Assembly: GCF_018687715.1 (NCBI RefSeq)
Contig: NC_056758.1
Span: forward strand, 10,977,501 to 11,041,500
Direction of reading: 5' to 3'
Length of the DNA: 64,000 nt
DNA from: Carya illinoinensis
Lineage: Eukaryota > Streptophyta > Magnoliopsida > Fagales > Juglandaceae
Both the position numbers and the translations under genes were made by a program. The notes beneath the pieces were generated by a model that saw only the letters and a program-made list of their open reading frames with translations, was not told the origin of the DNA and searched no databases. Shown piece by piece: positions 23,303 through 35,994 of this stretch (positions within the stretch are counted from its first letter, which is position 1; each line of letters starts with the position of its first letter).

Positions 23303-23470
23303 AAGAGTTTTATTTATATACAATCATTTTTACATATTTATTGTGCATTTTACTGATATAATTGATCATAATAATAATTTTTTTATTAAAAAAAGTGACG
23401 CAGTCAATCACATCAATTGAATATGTAAAAAATATATAAAAATAACTGTATATAAAATTTTTATTTTTTT
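23303..23470. repeat. MITE, family A
   Basis: The ends are imperfect inverted repeats: TTTATATACAATCATTTTTA at the left pairs with AAAAATAACTGTATATAAAA at the right. The centre carries GTCAATCACATCAATTGA-type sequence shared with 50080-50241. It would fold into a hairpin. No target duplication was assigned. Confidence 0.6.
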
Positions 23471-24513
23471 AAAAAAGAATGCATGAGACTCGAAAACACT
23501 AAAACTATAAATATATTTCTAAAAAAAAAATAACACTACTTCTGCCACTCGTGGATGATATGTATAATATTGATTGTGTGGATCGAAGTAGGTATATGAG
23601 TCCTCACAAACACAATTGTACGTACGGCCATGCAGGCATCAATATTTCTGGAGGATGATGATGATGATGGAGGCCGGTGTAGGATAGTTGATATAGACTT
23701 GGTACCATGTGAGTAAAAAGACTACAGCTCTTTCCTCATTCATAAAGAATTGGTCCCAGTCTCTGCATGTTTTCACGTGTCCTGCCATCTCATTGCCGTT
23801 AATTACACCATCATCAGCATCAGCTACTCCATAGGATTCTAACAAAGACCATATGATACCAAAATAAAATTTCGTAGTATCATTTTCCAGCCCATTTGGC
23901 TCTCTTCCCCACTCGCCCCCCTGAAGGGCGTGGGTGTCACATGCATATATGCATGCAGCCTCAATTATCAGAGCAATATATTTAATATTTGCGTGTCCAA
24001 GCAGCCAATTCTATTTATATTTGTCAAAATTCATGAGATTAAGGCCAGAACCCACCCAAGATCTACTATCGTTATAACATAAGATCTTTGTGCATAAATC
24101 TGGGTGTAGATAATCTCATTCCAACTCAGTTTTTTATGACTTGGATTTGAAGCAAATCTCATGAGTTTGCGGTGGTAATTAATAATGCATGGTTATATAT
24201 TATGTGTATTTATAAGTACTCAAGAATCTATACATGATATATTTGATAATTAGCTAGGAACATCATCTATACATGAATAGATGATGTTTGATCAAAGGTG
24301 CATATGTTTCTCATATTTTTGAGGTCTCTATACCAAAAAATGGCTTTGATGTAGCCGGCCTCCTTGCAAGATGATAAGGCTACAGGCTAGCTGGCTGCAC
24401 CCAATGTAGCAACCATTGCATTAAATAATTTCTCCATTGAGGGTGACTTCACTTTCTTCTATAAGAGTGTGGTGGGCTATCTTTTCTATTCCATGATAGG
24501 ACAAAGTCCTTGA

Positions 24514-24518
<5 letters not shown>

Positions 24519-24551
<33 letters not shown>
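24519..24551 (+). repeat. (GA)n microsatellite upstream of the trihelix gene
   Basis: A GA run of about 33 bp, 135 bp before the start codon at 24687, so probably in the 5' UTR. A TATA-like CTATAAG lies at 24460-24466, roughly 60 bp upstream of it. GA/CT repeats are frequent in plant leaders. Confidence 0.9.
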
Positions 24552-24554
<3 letters not shown>

Positions 24555-24686
24555 TAGTAGCTACTACTTAGCCTTGTTTTTTTTTCAGTGTCGTCGCCAG
24601 CATTTTTGCAGTTAATTTAGTGTGTGCAGAGGGAGGGAGATAGATCAGGTAAAGAAAGAGGAGAGATCAAACACGCAAAACACACA

Positions 24687-26976
24687 ATGTTTGATGGAGT
24701 ACCGGACCAGTTCCACCATTTCATAGCCTCATCAAGAACCACTCTCCCTCTTCCTCTCTCCTTTCCTCTTCATGCCGCCGCCGCCGCCGCCTCTAATCCC
24801 TCCCAAAATATTACCTTCCCACCTTATGATCATTACGAGCCACCTCCTCCAAATTCTCATCACCATCAGTCTGGCCTACTCCTCCATCCAAACCTTTTGC
24901 AGCCATTGCACCACCAATCTCCCACCCACAAAGATGATGATGAGAAAGAAAATAACTTGGTGTCTGTGAATTTAGACATTGAAAGAGAGAGATCCATACC
25001 GGTACAGCAGCCAATCGACCCAGCTTGGACTAACGAAGAAGTGATTGCACTGTTGAGAATCAGATCTAGCATGGAGAATTGGTTCCCGGAGTTCACTTGG
25101 GAACATCTCTCAAGGTAATTATCCAGACTTAACTTTTCTGTGTTTTCTTTTTTAAGTAGTTGTACTTATGACTATTGCTTTGAATTTCAAGCAAGTTAAC
25201 AAGGGGTTCTTCCTTTTAAATCTTCGAAAAACATGGGAATTGAGCTAGAGGCGACCTTTGATCAATGAGGTAGGAATTAATAGCAAAATTTTCTAGTACT
25301 TTAAAACTGGCTGAAGAGGGCAAGAGATGGCCGGGGATTTAAAAGAAAACTGACTTTATGTTGTATTTCGGAGGAGTCGAGTACTGTAAATAAATGCTCT
25401 TACACAGCTGGTAGTGTCGGTTTTATATATTTATGATGGGTGCAGGAAGTTAGCAGAGCTTGGGTTCAAGAGGAGTGCTGCGAATTGCAAGGAAAAGTTT
25501 GAAGAGGAAAGTAGATATTTCAATAGCAACATTAACTACGGCAAGAGTTACAGGTTTTTCAGTGAGCTTGAGGAGCTCTATCATGGAAACCAAAACCCTG
25601 ATGATCATCTTGGGACCGAAAAGATCGGAAAAAAGATGGAAAAGCCAAGTCATGATCAAGGCGGCCATGAAGATCACAACTTGGGGCAGAGTTTGGAAGC
25701 AGATCATTCAAGAGATGGAATAGGAACAATTGGAGAACATTTCAAGGATAGTGGTACTGAAACTGTGGCAGGAAAAGCAAAGAGAAAAAAGAGAAAGAGG
25801 AAGAAGTTTGAAATGCTCAAGGGTTTATGTGAGAAAATTGTGAGTAAGATGATGGCTCAGCAAGAGGAGATGCATAATAAGCTTCTTGAAGATTTGGTGA
25901 AAAGAGATGAAGAAAAGGTTGCCAAAGAAGAAGCTTGGAAGAAGCAAGAGATGGATAGGATGAATAGGGAGCTTGAAATCATGTCACATGAACAGGCTAT
26001 TGCAGGAGATAGACAGGCTACAATCATCGAGTTCTTGAAGCAAATCGCATCGAGTTCTTTCGGAAGCCAATATTGCAATGAAGAAAGACATGATATACAG
26101 GCCGATTCTCCTAAGGTAACAAAGAGTTCAAACTCATATCCTCCCAGTACTTCATCTTCCTTAATTCAAGCGCCAAACCCTAATCCGGCTTCTCATATCA
26201 ATAACCAAAATACAGTTGAAGCACCCCAGCTTTCATTTGCAATGGATCAAGGTCATCAGAATTCTAGCTCTCTTTCCACCAAAGGGAACTCGATCACACC
26301 CACTTCAATAACCAAAACCCTAGCACGTCATCAAAACCCTATTCTAAATACTCTTGCCCCAAACACTCCAGAAGTACCCAGTACTACTTCACCTACTCTC
26401 CCCCTATCATCCCAAAACCCTAATTCTCCGAATACCCAAAACAAGCCACTTACACCCATTTCAATTTCAACACAGAAAGACTCCCCAAACTCCATAACCA
26501 ATATTGTCAAAGATGACCTTGGAAAGAGATGGCCAAGAGATGAAGTTTTGGCACTTATAAACCTGAGATGCAGTCTCTATAACAATGGTGAGGACAAGGA
26601 ATTAGGAGCCAAGGCTCCTCTGTGGGAGAGAATCTCACAAGGGATGCTGGAGTTGGGTTACAAGAGGAGTGCAAAGAGGTGCAAAGAGAAATGGGAGAAC
26701 ATAAACAAGTATTTCAGGAAAACCAAGGATGTTAACAAAAAGAGGTCCCTTGACTCTAGAACATGCCCTTATTTTCATCAGTTGAGTACTTTGTACAATC
26801 AAGGAAGCCTTGTAGCACCTTCCGAAGGGCCGGAAAACCACTCGATCAGCAGTACTACCGCACCGGAAAACCACTTGCCTCTTCCGGAGACTGGCCTCAA
26901 TTCATCTCAAGACATGTCTAGCAGCCTTAACTCCACAATATTGCAAGGTGCTGAAGGTGAGAAAAATATGGTTTAA
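24687..26976 (+). CDS. GTL2: Trihelix transcription factor, GT-2/GTL2-like
   Basis: A nuclear DNA-binding protein that recognises GT elements. Two exons, 24687-25114 and 25446-26976, joined by a GT-AG intron, give 652 residues. The start is MFDGVPDQFHHFI, the characteristic N-terminus of GTL2 orthologues; the upstream in-frame codons to 24624 lack family similarity. The order is: a Pro/His/Ala-rich N-terminus with an alanine run near residue 30; a first trihelix from Trp114 (WTNEEVIALLRIRSSMENWF...KLAELGFKRSAANCKEKFEE); a basic cluster KAKRKKRKRKK near 254, a likely nuclear signal; a long charged coiled coil (about 260-345); a low-complexity Ser/Pro/Asn linker; and a second trihelix from Trp505 (WPRDEVLALINLRCSLYN...GYKRSAKRCKEKWENINKYF) to about 594. 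The intron falls inside the first trihelix. Both trihelix domains keep their aromatic residues. The GTL2 assignment, rather than GTL1 or PETAL LOSS, rests on the N-terminus. Confidence 0.93.
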
Positions 26977-27747
26977 GCACATTAATCTTTTGATTTTGAT
27001 CAATTCTAAATTATTATGCAGTAGTCGTGTGTGATATTACATGTATTTTTAAATGATAATGATACTAATAACTGGTACCTTTTCAGAGAGAGAAAAGTAG
27101 TTCTAGTAATTGATCTTATTAATTTGAGATTTATTTATAATTTATATTATATAGTAGATCGAATGTATGCTTGAATTTGTATTTTAGTGGGCACCGACAA
27201 TTCGAGAAATGAGCAACAAGGCTCTAGCTATGCAACTTTGAGTTAGCTAGGTCGTCGATCTAGCCAAGATTCATTCTATTATTGCTGTCTTTTTTTTTTT
27301 TTTTAATAATTTTAATTTCAGAATTGAATTTAAATTTGGAGTATGTGGAAGGACATTCTGTACGGCCTCCAGCCCTCTTTTCCTGTTGCTATCGATCGAA
27401 TAATAGAGAAAATGAGAGTCTCCTCCTGCTTGCTTGATGTTCACCAGATCTAGATGATTATGCTTCACCAACCTGCTCAGAGACTCAAAAAGTATACAAA
27501 TTCTTTCTTGAATCTATGATTTTTTTAGTGATAAAAGCTTTTGTCATTATGAATGTATCAGATGCATATTGCCTAATATTTCACATCTTTTTATTTTAAA
27601 GACTGACAAGAATAAAAAAAAAAAAAAGACTAACATGATAACATATAATCCAGTTCTGTAAATAGGAAATTTAGATTCAAAACCTTTCACTTTTTATATA
27701 TATTAAAAAAAATACTAACAAGAATCTTTCATATTTTATTATTATAA

Positions 27748-27890
27748 AAATTTTGTGTAGTAATTTTTATGTACTTTTTTATATATTTTATTAATGTAAT
27801 TAATTGAATATTATAAAAAATTAATACAATAAATTATATCAGTAAAATATATAAAAAATATATAAAAATAACTATATATATAATATTACT
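27748..27890. repeat. MITE-like copy, family A (diverged)
   Basis: The right half, AAATATATAAAAATAACTAT, matches the right arm of 23303-23470, and the left arm is its rough complement. Highly AT-rich, so the boundaries are uncertain. Confidence 0.45.
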
Positions 27891-28639
27891 TTTATTAGTA
27901 TTGGTGTGATATATATATATATATATAACTTTTTTTAATTTTTTTAATTTTTTAAAATTTAGTAGCATTATTTTCATATTGGAGTATATTTACAATGACA
28001 ACACATGACAGCGGTGGGTCCCACACCCCGTGTCCCCACTAAGCCAGGGTGGCCTTTAGATGTAAAACCCACCTCCCGAATACCTCCAAAATAAACTTGA
28101 TAAAGAAAACGTCCGTTCCACTGTCGTTTTGTCTCCCGAGTCCCCCACGAGTGGGTCCCACGTGTGACAGGGCGCTTATGCAGCAGCAGCAGAGGGGACA
28201 CACGTTGATCCACTGCGACACATCAACGTCACATGTGATGACATTCATATGTGTCCACAAAATGTGTCCAGAAAACAGCGAGTACTTGCACGTGCATCTG
28301 TGGGTTCGACCCTTCATCCTACGGCTCACCTTTGTTTATTGTCCCCCCCGCCCCCACCGCCACCCCCACCCCACGTCACCTGGACGTAGGTCAACTTTGT
28401 TCAATCTGATTTTCTACTGTTCTGACTACTTTTTTTTCACTTGGAAAATTATACCTTTGACTTGGATTTATTAAATTATTATTATTGTAATTATTATTTA
28501 ATCTAAATAAATATTTATAAAAATTTTAATAATAATATGATTTAATATGATGTATGTATGCCAATAATACATTATATTAAGTCAGGTGTAGATGTAATAT
28601 TTGCTTTACTTTTCGACCGTGTAAGAGGGTATCAAAACT

Positions 28640-28800
28640 TTTAGGTCTTATTTATTTATGTAATTTAAATGAGATTAGATATTTTGAATAGTAATAAAAT
28701 TTTTTTATGTAAAGTGAGATGAAATAGTAATTAAAAAAATATATATTTAAATAATGAGATAGTTTTTATTTTTTAAAATTAAAAAAAAAAGGTAGGATCC
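28640..28800. repeat. MITE-like copy, family B (GATGAG type)
   Basis: Contains AATGAGATTAGAT, GTGAGATGAAATAG and an AT-rich centre as in the copies at 48465, 48730 and 54706. The boundaries are approximate. Confidence 0.4.
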
Positions 28801-29134
28801 CAGTAAAGTCTTGGATTCTTATGATTTTAAACAGACATGCTAATAGTATATTAATTTTTTACAAACGAGAATAAGGTCTTGTTTAATTACTAATTTTTTA
28901 TTTGAAGTTCTCAATGAAAATTCATAATTTTAAACTTCCAATTTTTTAAATTTAAGAAAATTAAACTATTTTGACTTTTAACTTTTCATGGATTATAACT
29001 CAATCATTATTCAAACGTTAAAAAAAAAAAAAAAGCTTTTACAAATAGCAAAATAAAGATTTGTGGTATTAAAAATGTCTCTAAATTTAGAGACAACATT
29101 TCGGTCAAAAGTCTTACATCCAAGCGTACAAATT

Positions 29135-29523
29135 AATATTTTGAATACCGTATCGAATGTTGAATCGGTCAAGGTATTAGAATGAAATATTTCGATATCG
29201 ATATTATTTTGTGTACCGTTTTGAGATAGTCGATATATAAATAAATTATTTATATAAATATATAAAAATTATATTTCAAAATAATAGTTTATATATGAAT
29301 AAATTATATATAAATACACACATATATATATATATATATATATTATAAATAGCTTGGTCTGAATTGAAAGTAAAAAATCAGCTTGTAGTTTAAAAAAATA
29401 AAAAGAAAAAGTAAAAGCCGAAATACCAGCTGGTACAGCCAATATTTAGACCGGTATGAAACAGGTAAAATATTTGTATCGGACTAGTAGTCGGTATTTG
29501 TACGGTACGATATTTAAAACGCT
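29135..29523 (+). repeat. MITE-like repeat, family C, copy 1
   Basis: Ends TTTTGAATACCGTATCG at the left and CGGTACGATATTTAAAA at the right, which are inverted repeats of each other. The interior holds further CGGTAT/GTACCG motifs around an AT-rich core. The same repeat occurs inverted at 55437-55818, matching along nearly its whole length. Confidence 0.75.
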
Positions 29524-30339
29524 GGTACAAGTACCTATAATGTTAAACCCAAAACCTTTTCAAACATCCACCATGGGGTGCTGTGGCCACTTTGGCGGCT
29601 AGAGCTTTCTAGTTGCCATGGCCGGCCTGATTTGGGCTGCCTTGTAAGGTAGCTTAAGGCAACTCTGTAGCCTTGGGCCGGGGTTGCCTTGGCAGCTAAG
29701 TGCGACTCGGTTTGGGTTGCCGCATAGCAGCAAAAGCGTTTCGGCCAACATCGTGGTAGCCATTAGGGATAGTTAGTTTTGTTATTATTTTTTAAAAAAT
29801 TAAATAAAAATTTTAATATTATTAATTATTTCACCCTCATAATTTCTTTACAAGAATCTTATCTTTTATAATGGGTTCCATTACTTTTCTAAAACTCTAT
29901 CAAGCCATTATTTAAAAATATTCTTTATTATTGTGCTCTTACACAATTCATGAAACCACTTGACGTTTAAACAAGATTAAAAATTATATTTAAATATCTT
30001 TTAAATTCTACTTAGTCACTTTTACAAACTACAGTATAAAACTTATTTTAAAAAACGTGTCAAGATTTCTATGATTTTCTAAAATCCCAATAAAATACAA
30101 TACATTTTACACAACTTTCATAGATCCTCAATGAGTCAATATTATCCACCACCAAACATATCCAAAAAGGTACAGCGACTGATATTTGGAGACCGCTTTT
30201 ACATGGGCCAATGGTTATTATATCGAAAGACTAATTTCCAAAATATCCATATATTCATTGCACACATCCAATTTATTGAATATATTTGTGGAGGAAAAGA
30301 GGAGACAAAAAATTTATGTGAGGTCTTATTGAAAGGCCA
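29524..30339. other. Unassigned DNA
   Basis: A GC-rich patch at 29560-29760 with repeated TTGCC/GGCAA words, then AT-rich DNA. The open frame at 30131-30370 shows no gag or other domain before the gag-like sequence that follows. Confidence 0.4.
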
Positions 30340-33300
30340 ATTGTTGTTATATGGAGGAAGACACCAATGATGCTATGAGAAAATATAAATAGGGTAGAGG
30401 AATTTGTCATATGGAAGACATGCTTAGGGCATTGACTGACTCGTGAAGGACTGTAGTAGAAGATGCGGACAAGAAGGCAAAGGAGGTTAGCAAAGGTAGC
30501 AAAGGAAGGGAGAAGGATGACAAGTAAGAGTGGCAATTCGTGTTTAGGTAGTGTCAAGTCATTGATATTCGACTATATAGCTCAGCCTGAACCACCCTAT
30601 GAAGCTAAACGTATCAGATCTTCATATCTTAACATGACCTATTTAAATAATGGGTTGTGTGGTGTCATGTCACCCGTTTGACTTGTTTAATAATTAATTA
30701 GAAATTGATTAATACAATATAATTAATTTCAACCCTTTTCATATAAATGGGATGAACTAATCCTCATAACCTATTTGATTTGGTTAACATAATTTCACAT
30801 AGAAGTTATAATTTATATTTATTAATAGTCACAATATCTAAAAAATCTTAATTAAACTACCCATTAATAAAAGATATCAATATCATATTTTAACTTATAA
30901 TAAAATCAATATTACAATCCCAATATTAACAAATATATATGTTCATAATTATAATCTCAACAATACAAATATAAGTATATTGAGAAGTACCAATACTACA
31001 ATTCAATTATAATAAAATTGTAATTGTGAGTAAAAAAATAACTGGTTTGGTTTAGTGTTAAGTTGGGTTGACTTATTATTGACCCATATATAATTTATGT
31101 CTTAACAAGTCAACCTGTTTTGATAAAAAAAAAAAATCAAATCCAAACATGCTAATTTTGTGTCGTGGTCGTGTTGGATTCATGGGTCGTGTCACATATT
31201 ATCACACCTAATGACAGTGTGAGAAATCATCGTTACAATAGGAGAAAAGAAAAGGGGAACAAGGAGGCACGGAGAGACGGAATGGTGATTGAAATTCGGA
31301 TAGCTAGGGAACCAACTGCTACTGCATTATCATAGAATGAGGGGGCAGAAGGCTGAGGATTGTCACAACTTCAAACATCATATAGAAGTAATGTGGGACA
31401 ATGGAGAATTGGAGCGATTCATTGTTGAACATGAGTAGCCACCAACACAGCTGGCCTGGAAACGAAGATAAATATTAGTAGGCTGGCATAGTAGCGAAAG
31501 TCCAATGAGGAGAAATAACACTAGAAGGGAGCACTCCCCACCCCGCAACCCTGCTAGACCAAATCAACCACTTGGTGAAATTAGAACCATTACAGGAGCG
31601 GTTTGCTGGGGGGTGGAGCATCATTTTCGGTGAGAAAAACTCACACTAGAAAGGAAAGATATGAAAAAGTATTTGTTGTTGGTAGACCATCGAAGCAAAC
31701 TAAAACTGGTAAGACTACACCTATAACCTTTGACAACAAAGAATACAAGGGCATGTTGTACCTGTATGATGATGCATTGGTGGTAACTCTACTCGTCGTG
31801 AACCACAATACCTACAGGATCTTAATCTACAAAGGAAGTTTAGCATACGTCATATTCTAGGATGCATTTATGAAGATGGGCATTGAGCATGATAGAATAT
31901 GGCCAACCCCAACATTGTTGAAGGGATTCTCAAAAAAGACAGTGCAATCGGTAGGTTCCATTGCATTACCTGTCACAGTGGGAGTAGGGTCCCGCACGAC
32001 TACAACAATGATAGAATTTTTGGTGATTAACGCCTAACTCTCAATAGGATGAGGGTTTTTACCTAAACTTATCACCTAAAAATAAAGTTTCCGACATATG
32101 TAGGTGTCGAGGAGGTCCACGATGAGCAAGTGTTGGCATGTGAATTCTACGTACAAGATCTGAAGAATGGGGGTGTGGAGGTTTAGACTGCTGAATAGGT
32201 AGTGGCTAAAGAAGTAATCCCTCCACTATGAAAGCTCATTGAGAGTGATAAAGACCTGGGAAGAAGGGAGTTTGAAACAAGAAGAGGTTGTTGAGCCCTT
32301 GGAGTTAGTAGTTATGTATCCGGATTGACCAAATGTGACAACTTGGATAAGGACACGAATGACACTAGAACTCAGGGAACAATTGAAATAGCTCCTCATT
32401 AAGCATATAAACATATTCTAGTCATGAGGACATGCTTGGCATAGATGCAAAGGTGATAGAACATCGCCTCTGCGTTGATCTGAAGCCAAGAAAGTGAGGC
32501 AAAAGTATAGAAGTTTCAACTTGGAGAAGTATGTAGCAATTGCGGAAGAGATGAAACGCCTTTTAGAGGCAAGTTCTATCTGAGAGGCTCAATACATGAA
32601 ATGGCTCTCGAATGTCGTGTTAGTAAAGAAGGCGAATGGTAAGTGGCAGAAGTGTGTAGATCTCACCAATCTAAACAAAGAGGTATGCCCTAAAGATAGC
32701 TTCCCCTTATCACAGATTGACCTGATAATTCACTCAATAACAGTCCACTGGATGTTGACTTTTATGGATCCCTATACAAGTTAAAACCAAATATAGATGT
32801 ACAAAGGCAACCAAGAAAATACGTCCTTCGTAACGGATAGTAGGCTATATTGTTATCAAGTAATGCCATTCAACTTGAAAAATCGAAGGGCGACACATAA
32901 GGGGTTACTGAACTGCATATTCAAAGAGCAGATTGGATGCAATATCGAGGTATCCATAGATGACCTGTTAGTTAAGAGCAATGAGACGGACCACCATGTA
33001 GCGAACTTGTGAGAAGCCTTCGTTGTGGTGCAAATATAAGATGTAGCTCAACTCAGTCAAATGTGCGTTTGACATGGGATTGGGTAAGTTCCTACATTTC
33101 ATAGTGTTAGAATGAGAAATTCAAGCCAACCTAGAAAAGATCAAGGCAATAATGAAGATGAAGCCCTTTGGAGCCTTGATGAAGTACAGAAGATGGTTGG
33201 CAAAATAGTGGCTTTGAAACTATTTGTGTCAAGATCAATGGATAAATGCTTGTCATTCTTCTGAGGCTATGGAAGACCCAAAATTGGGATGATGAATGCA

Positions 33301-35335
33301 ACAAGAAGTTCATGCAGTTGAAGGCATACCTATCCAACCCTCGCCTCCTAAGTCAAACCAAATAATGGGATACCTTGTATATGTATTTGTCAGTTACATC
33401 GGAAGTTGTAAGAGCTGCTCTCGTTAGGGAAGAAGAAAGGAAGCAGAAGCCAATGTACTACATGAGTAGGGCCTTAAGTGAAGCAAAAATAGGCTATCCA
33501 CAAGTGGAGTTGTTGGCTCTAGTGTTGGCAGCGCATCGATTAAAGTCCTACATCTAGGCTTAGTGTTGACAGAAGGCCCTATAAAGAAAGTCCCACATAG
33601 GCCTGACACATCAAGTGAACTGGTCAACTGATCAATCAAGCTTAGGGAGCTCGACCTCAATTACCTCCCTAGAAGCGCCATGAAGGAAAAAACCCTAGTG
33701 AAATTTGTTGCAGAGTTCATTAATTCCCAAAAAAATTGCAGATCCCCCTTTGGCAAGTGTATGTTGATAGCTGCTTATGTCATAGTGGTGGGGGAGTAGG
33801 CATTTAACTTGTCCCGAAAGAGGTGAATAAATTCATTACATCATGGCACTAGTGTTCGAGACAACCAATAATGAAGCAAAGTATAAAGCACTTTCAGTAG
33901 GACTTGTCGTGGCCAAGGGGTTGGGCATGAACAAAGTTGACATATATGCATACTTCTAGCTAGTGGTGAACCAAGTGACGAGGGAGTACTTGGCGAGAGG
34001 AGAAAGGTTGCAAATGAATTTACAATGGGTATGGGAGTGGCGTGACCGATTCCAATACTTTAGCATTTTGAAAAATATCGTGTGAAAAAAAACTAGTTGG
34101 TTGAAAAGCTTGAGTGAGTTACCTCATGAATGGAGGGCTTTTTCCCCTAGAGGACATAACGATGTAGGTATTGGAGACCCTATCTATTGGAAGCAAAGTA
34201 TTAGTGGTAGAAGCAGTTGTGCCAGAGTGGGCACATGATTTGGCAATGTACTTGACCATAGGAGAATTCTCGAGCAAATGAATGGAGGTGAGGAAGGTGA
34301 AACCCAGGGCAACTAGATTTACTGTTATAGAAGGGGTATTATATAAGAGAGGTTTCTCTGCTCTACTCATGTGCAATATCTCTGCAGAGGAACTGCAGTA
34401 TGTAATGATAGAAATACATGAGGGAGTCTGTGGGAACAACTCCTATGGTAGAGCCCTAGTGTAGAATGCTAAGAGAGCATATACATATAGCCCCACACAC
34501 TGAAGGATGCGGAGGAGCTCATTAGGAAGTATGCAAAATGTTAGTCACATGCGATCTTGCCTCACAACATGCAGAAAGAGTTCACTACAACAATAGCATC
34601 ATGGTCTTTTGCACACTGGGGAATCAACATTGTAGGACCTATGCCGCTAGGAAAGGGAGGTGTCAAGTTCACGGTGGTTGCCATCAACTACTTCATGAAG
34701 TGGGTAGAAATGGAGGCATCTCGAAGCCTCATAAACTTCTCTAGAAACCCATCTTGAGTCGATTTGGCATACCATGGTCCCTAGTCTTAGACAACAAGTG
34801 ACCAATACATAGATTAGTGTACAGAGTTAGGAATCAAGGTCAAATACTCTTCTCTTGGCCATCCTTAGGCTAATTGGCAAGTAGAGGCAATGAACAAGAT
34901 CATGTGAAGTAGAAGCTAGCCGAAAAAAAAAGGACCATGGACTAAAGAGCTCCCAGGGGTGCTGTGGGTGTACAAGACCACCGTGAGGACCACAACAGGA
35001 GAAACCCCATTCCCCATTCACGATGACCTACTGTAGTGAGATTTTGATACTAGTGGAGATTAGCATGCCAAGTCGTCGAGGCTAACACTATTGTGAAGAG
35101 TTAAACGATAAAGGCTTGGAAGGAAACCTCAACCTACTCGAGGAAAGGAGAGAAGAGGCAAACGTAAGAGCAACAACCTATAGGAGAAGAACTATGCAAT
35201 ACTTCAATAAGAAGGTCAAGCACCAGGCATTCAAATTTCGAGATCTCGTATTGAGAGAAGCCGGGATAACCTCCAAGAGGCAAGAAGAGGGAAAGCTTGA
35301 ACCCAATTGGAAAGGACCATAAGTCATAGAGTCAT
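30340..35335 (+). pseudogene. Ty3/gypsy retrotransposon gag-pol remnant, Tat/Athila clade
   Basis: Gag traces start near 30370 (MRKYINRVEEF). Gag resumes after the hAT insertion with KAEDCHNFKHHIEVMWDNGE. Protease (31724-32040) shows ALVVTLLVVNHNTYRILIYK, where the family has LVDTGSS, so the catalytic Asp-Thr-Gly is lost. RT (32590-33012) has NGKWQKCVDLTNLNK, CPKDSFPLSQID and VSIDDLLVKSNE; the catalytic YVDD is now SIDD. RNase H follows (33375-33557, PMYYMSRALSEAKIGYPQVE). A second, archaeal-type RNase H region (33735-34090, VYVDSC) is typical of the Tat lineage. Integrase spans 34282-35330 (LYKRGFSALL, EIHEGVCGNNS, FAHWGINIVGPMPLGKGG, INYFMKWVEMEA). Numerous stops and shifts make it inactive. 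No 5' LTR is recognised upstream. Confidence 0.88.
30525..31210 (+). mobile_element. Non-autonomous hAT element inserted in gypsy gag
   Basis: The left end TAAGAGTGGCAATTCGTG and the right end (complement TAGGTGTGATAATATGTGAC) are inverted repeats. The flanking 8-mers are ATGACAAG (30517-30524) and ATGACAGT (31211-31218), 6/8 identical. The right 130 bp matches the terminus of the hAT element at 3300-3474 (GGGTCGTGTCACATATT, GTCAACC.GTTTTGAT), so this is probably a deletion derivative of the same family. It carries no transposase. Confidence 0.8.
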
Positions 35336-35347
35336 AGTAGCAAACAA

Positions 35348-35519
35348 TAAAGGTGTACAAAAATCGATCAAATTGGTCAACACAGATTGGCTACAGGGGT
35401 ATGGAATCGGCCGAAACCAGCAAACCACTAGTTGGCCGGTGATAGAAATAAGTTGAAACTAATGTCTAACGGTTCGGTTCCGATTTGAACCTGGTTCGAA
35501 CTGCCTAATTGGCCGATTA
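35348..35519 (+). mobile_element. hAT-like left end, fragment
   Basis: TAAAGGTGTACAAAAATCG resembles the TAGGGGTGTA-type hAT terminus, and subterminal TTCGGTTCCGATT/GAACC motifs follow. No matching right end was found, so this is a fragment or a chance resemblance. It starts directly after the integrase end. Confidence 0.35.
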
Positions 35520-35598
35520 TATATATATATATATATCTCTCTCTCTCTCCTCTTTCATTGCACCTCCCATCTCTCTCTCTCTCATCGCGATGCCAAAC

Positions 35599-35633
<35 letters not shown>

Positions 35634-35720
35634 AGTTTCCATCTTATCGAGACTCTCTCCCCCCCTCTCTCTCTCTCTCTTTGAGTTTCCATCTTATCGA
35701 GATGCCTAACGAATATCGAA
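35519..35720 (+). repeat. (TA)n and (CT)n microsatellites with a short duplicated unit
   Basis: A TA run at 35519-35537 passes into several CT runs up to about 35680. The segment TTTGAGTTTCCATCTTATCG occurs twice, at 35631 and 35681, 50 bp apart, showing a local tandem duplication. Confidence 0.85.
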
Positions 35721-35994
35721 GATCGACATGGATCATGCCAAAACCGACGTCGTTGGTTTTCTCCCCCTTTATAGGTTGATTTTATTCATGTATATAGGTT
35801 GTTGGTTTACAACAGGCTAGGCTCATACCACTCAAACGACATGAACGGAAAGAGACTACCACACCTATGGAATGTAGAACACTAAAAGAAATTATTTTTC
35901 TAGCTAATCCCTTGTCACTTGGATATGATGTAAACAACATCGTTATGAGTACACACTATTTCATGCAACGAATCTTTCCAAATGAGTATCAGTA

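Larger units (their letters stand above)
21035..24458. other. Intergenic region between the PUS7-like and trihelix genes
   Basis: Holds the unmapped 3' UTR of the PUS7-like gene, AT-rich DNA, and MITE copies at 22518-22632 and 23303-23470. The short open frames here (for example 21213-21407, 22221-22409 and 23639-23845) have no recognisable domain. I see no RNA gene. Confidence 0.5.
26977..29134. other. Intergenic region downstream of the trihelix gene
   Basis: AT-rich DNA with MITE-like segments at 27748-27890 and 28640-28800, a TA run near 27910, and a C-rich stretch at 28342-28373. The frame at 28049-28474 has no family resemblance. The 3' UTR and polyadenylation site of the trihelix gene should lie within the first few hundred bases. 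Confidence 0.5.

Noticed and set aside
24020..24180. Imperfect inverted repeat with CATGAGAT ends upstream of the trihelix gene
   Set aside because: The arms are short and diverged. It cannot be told from chance by eye.
28049..28474. 141-codon open frame
   Set aside because: No recognisable domain, proline runs from a C-rich tract, no splice or start context.
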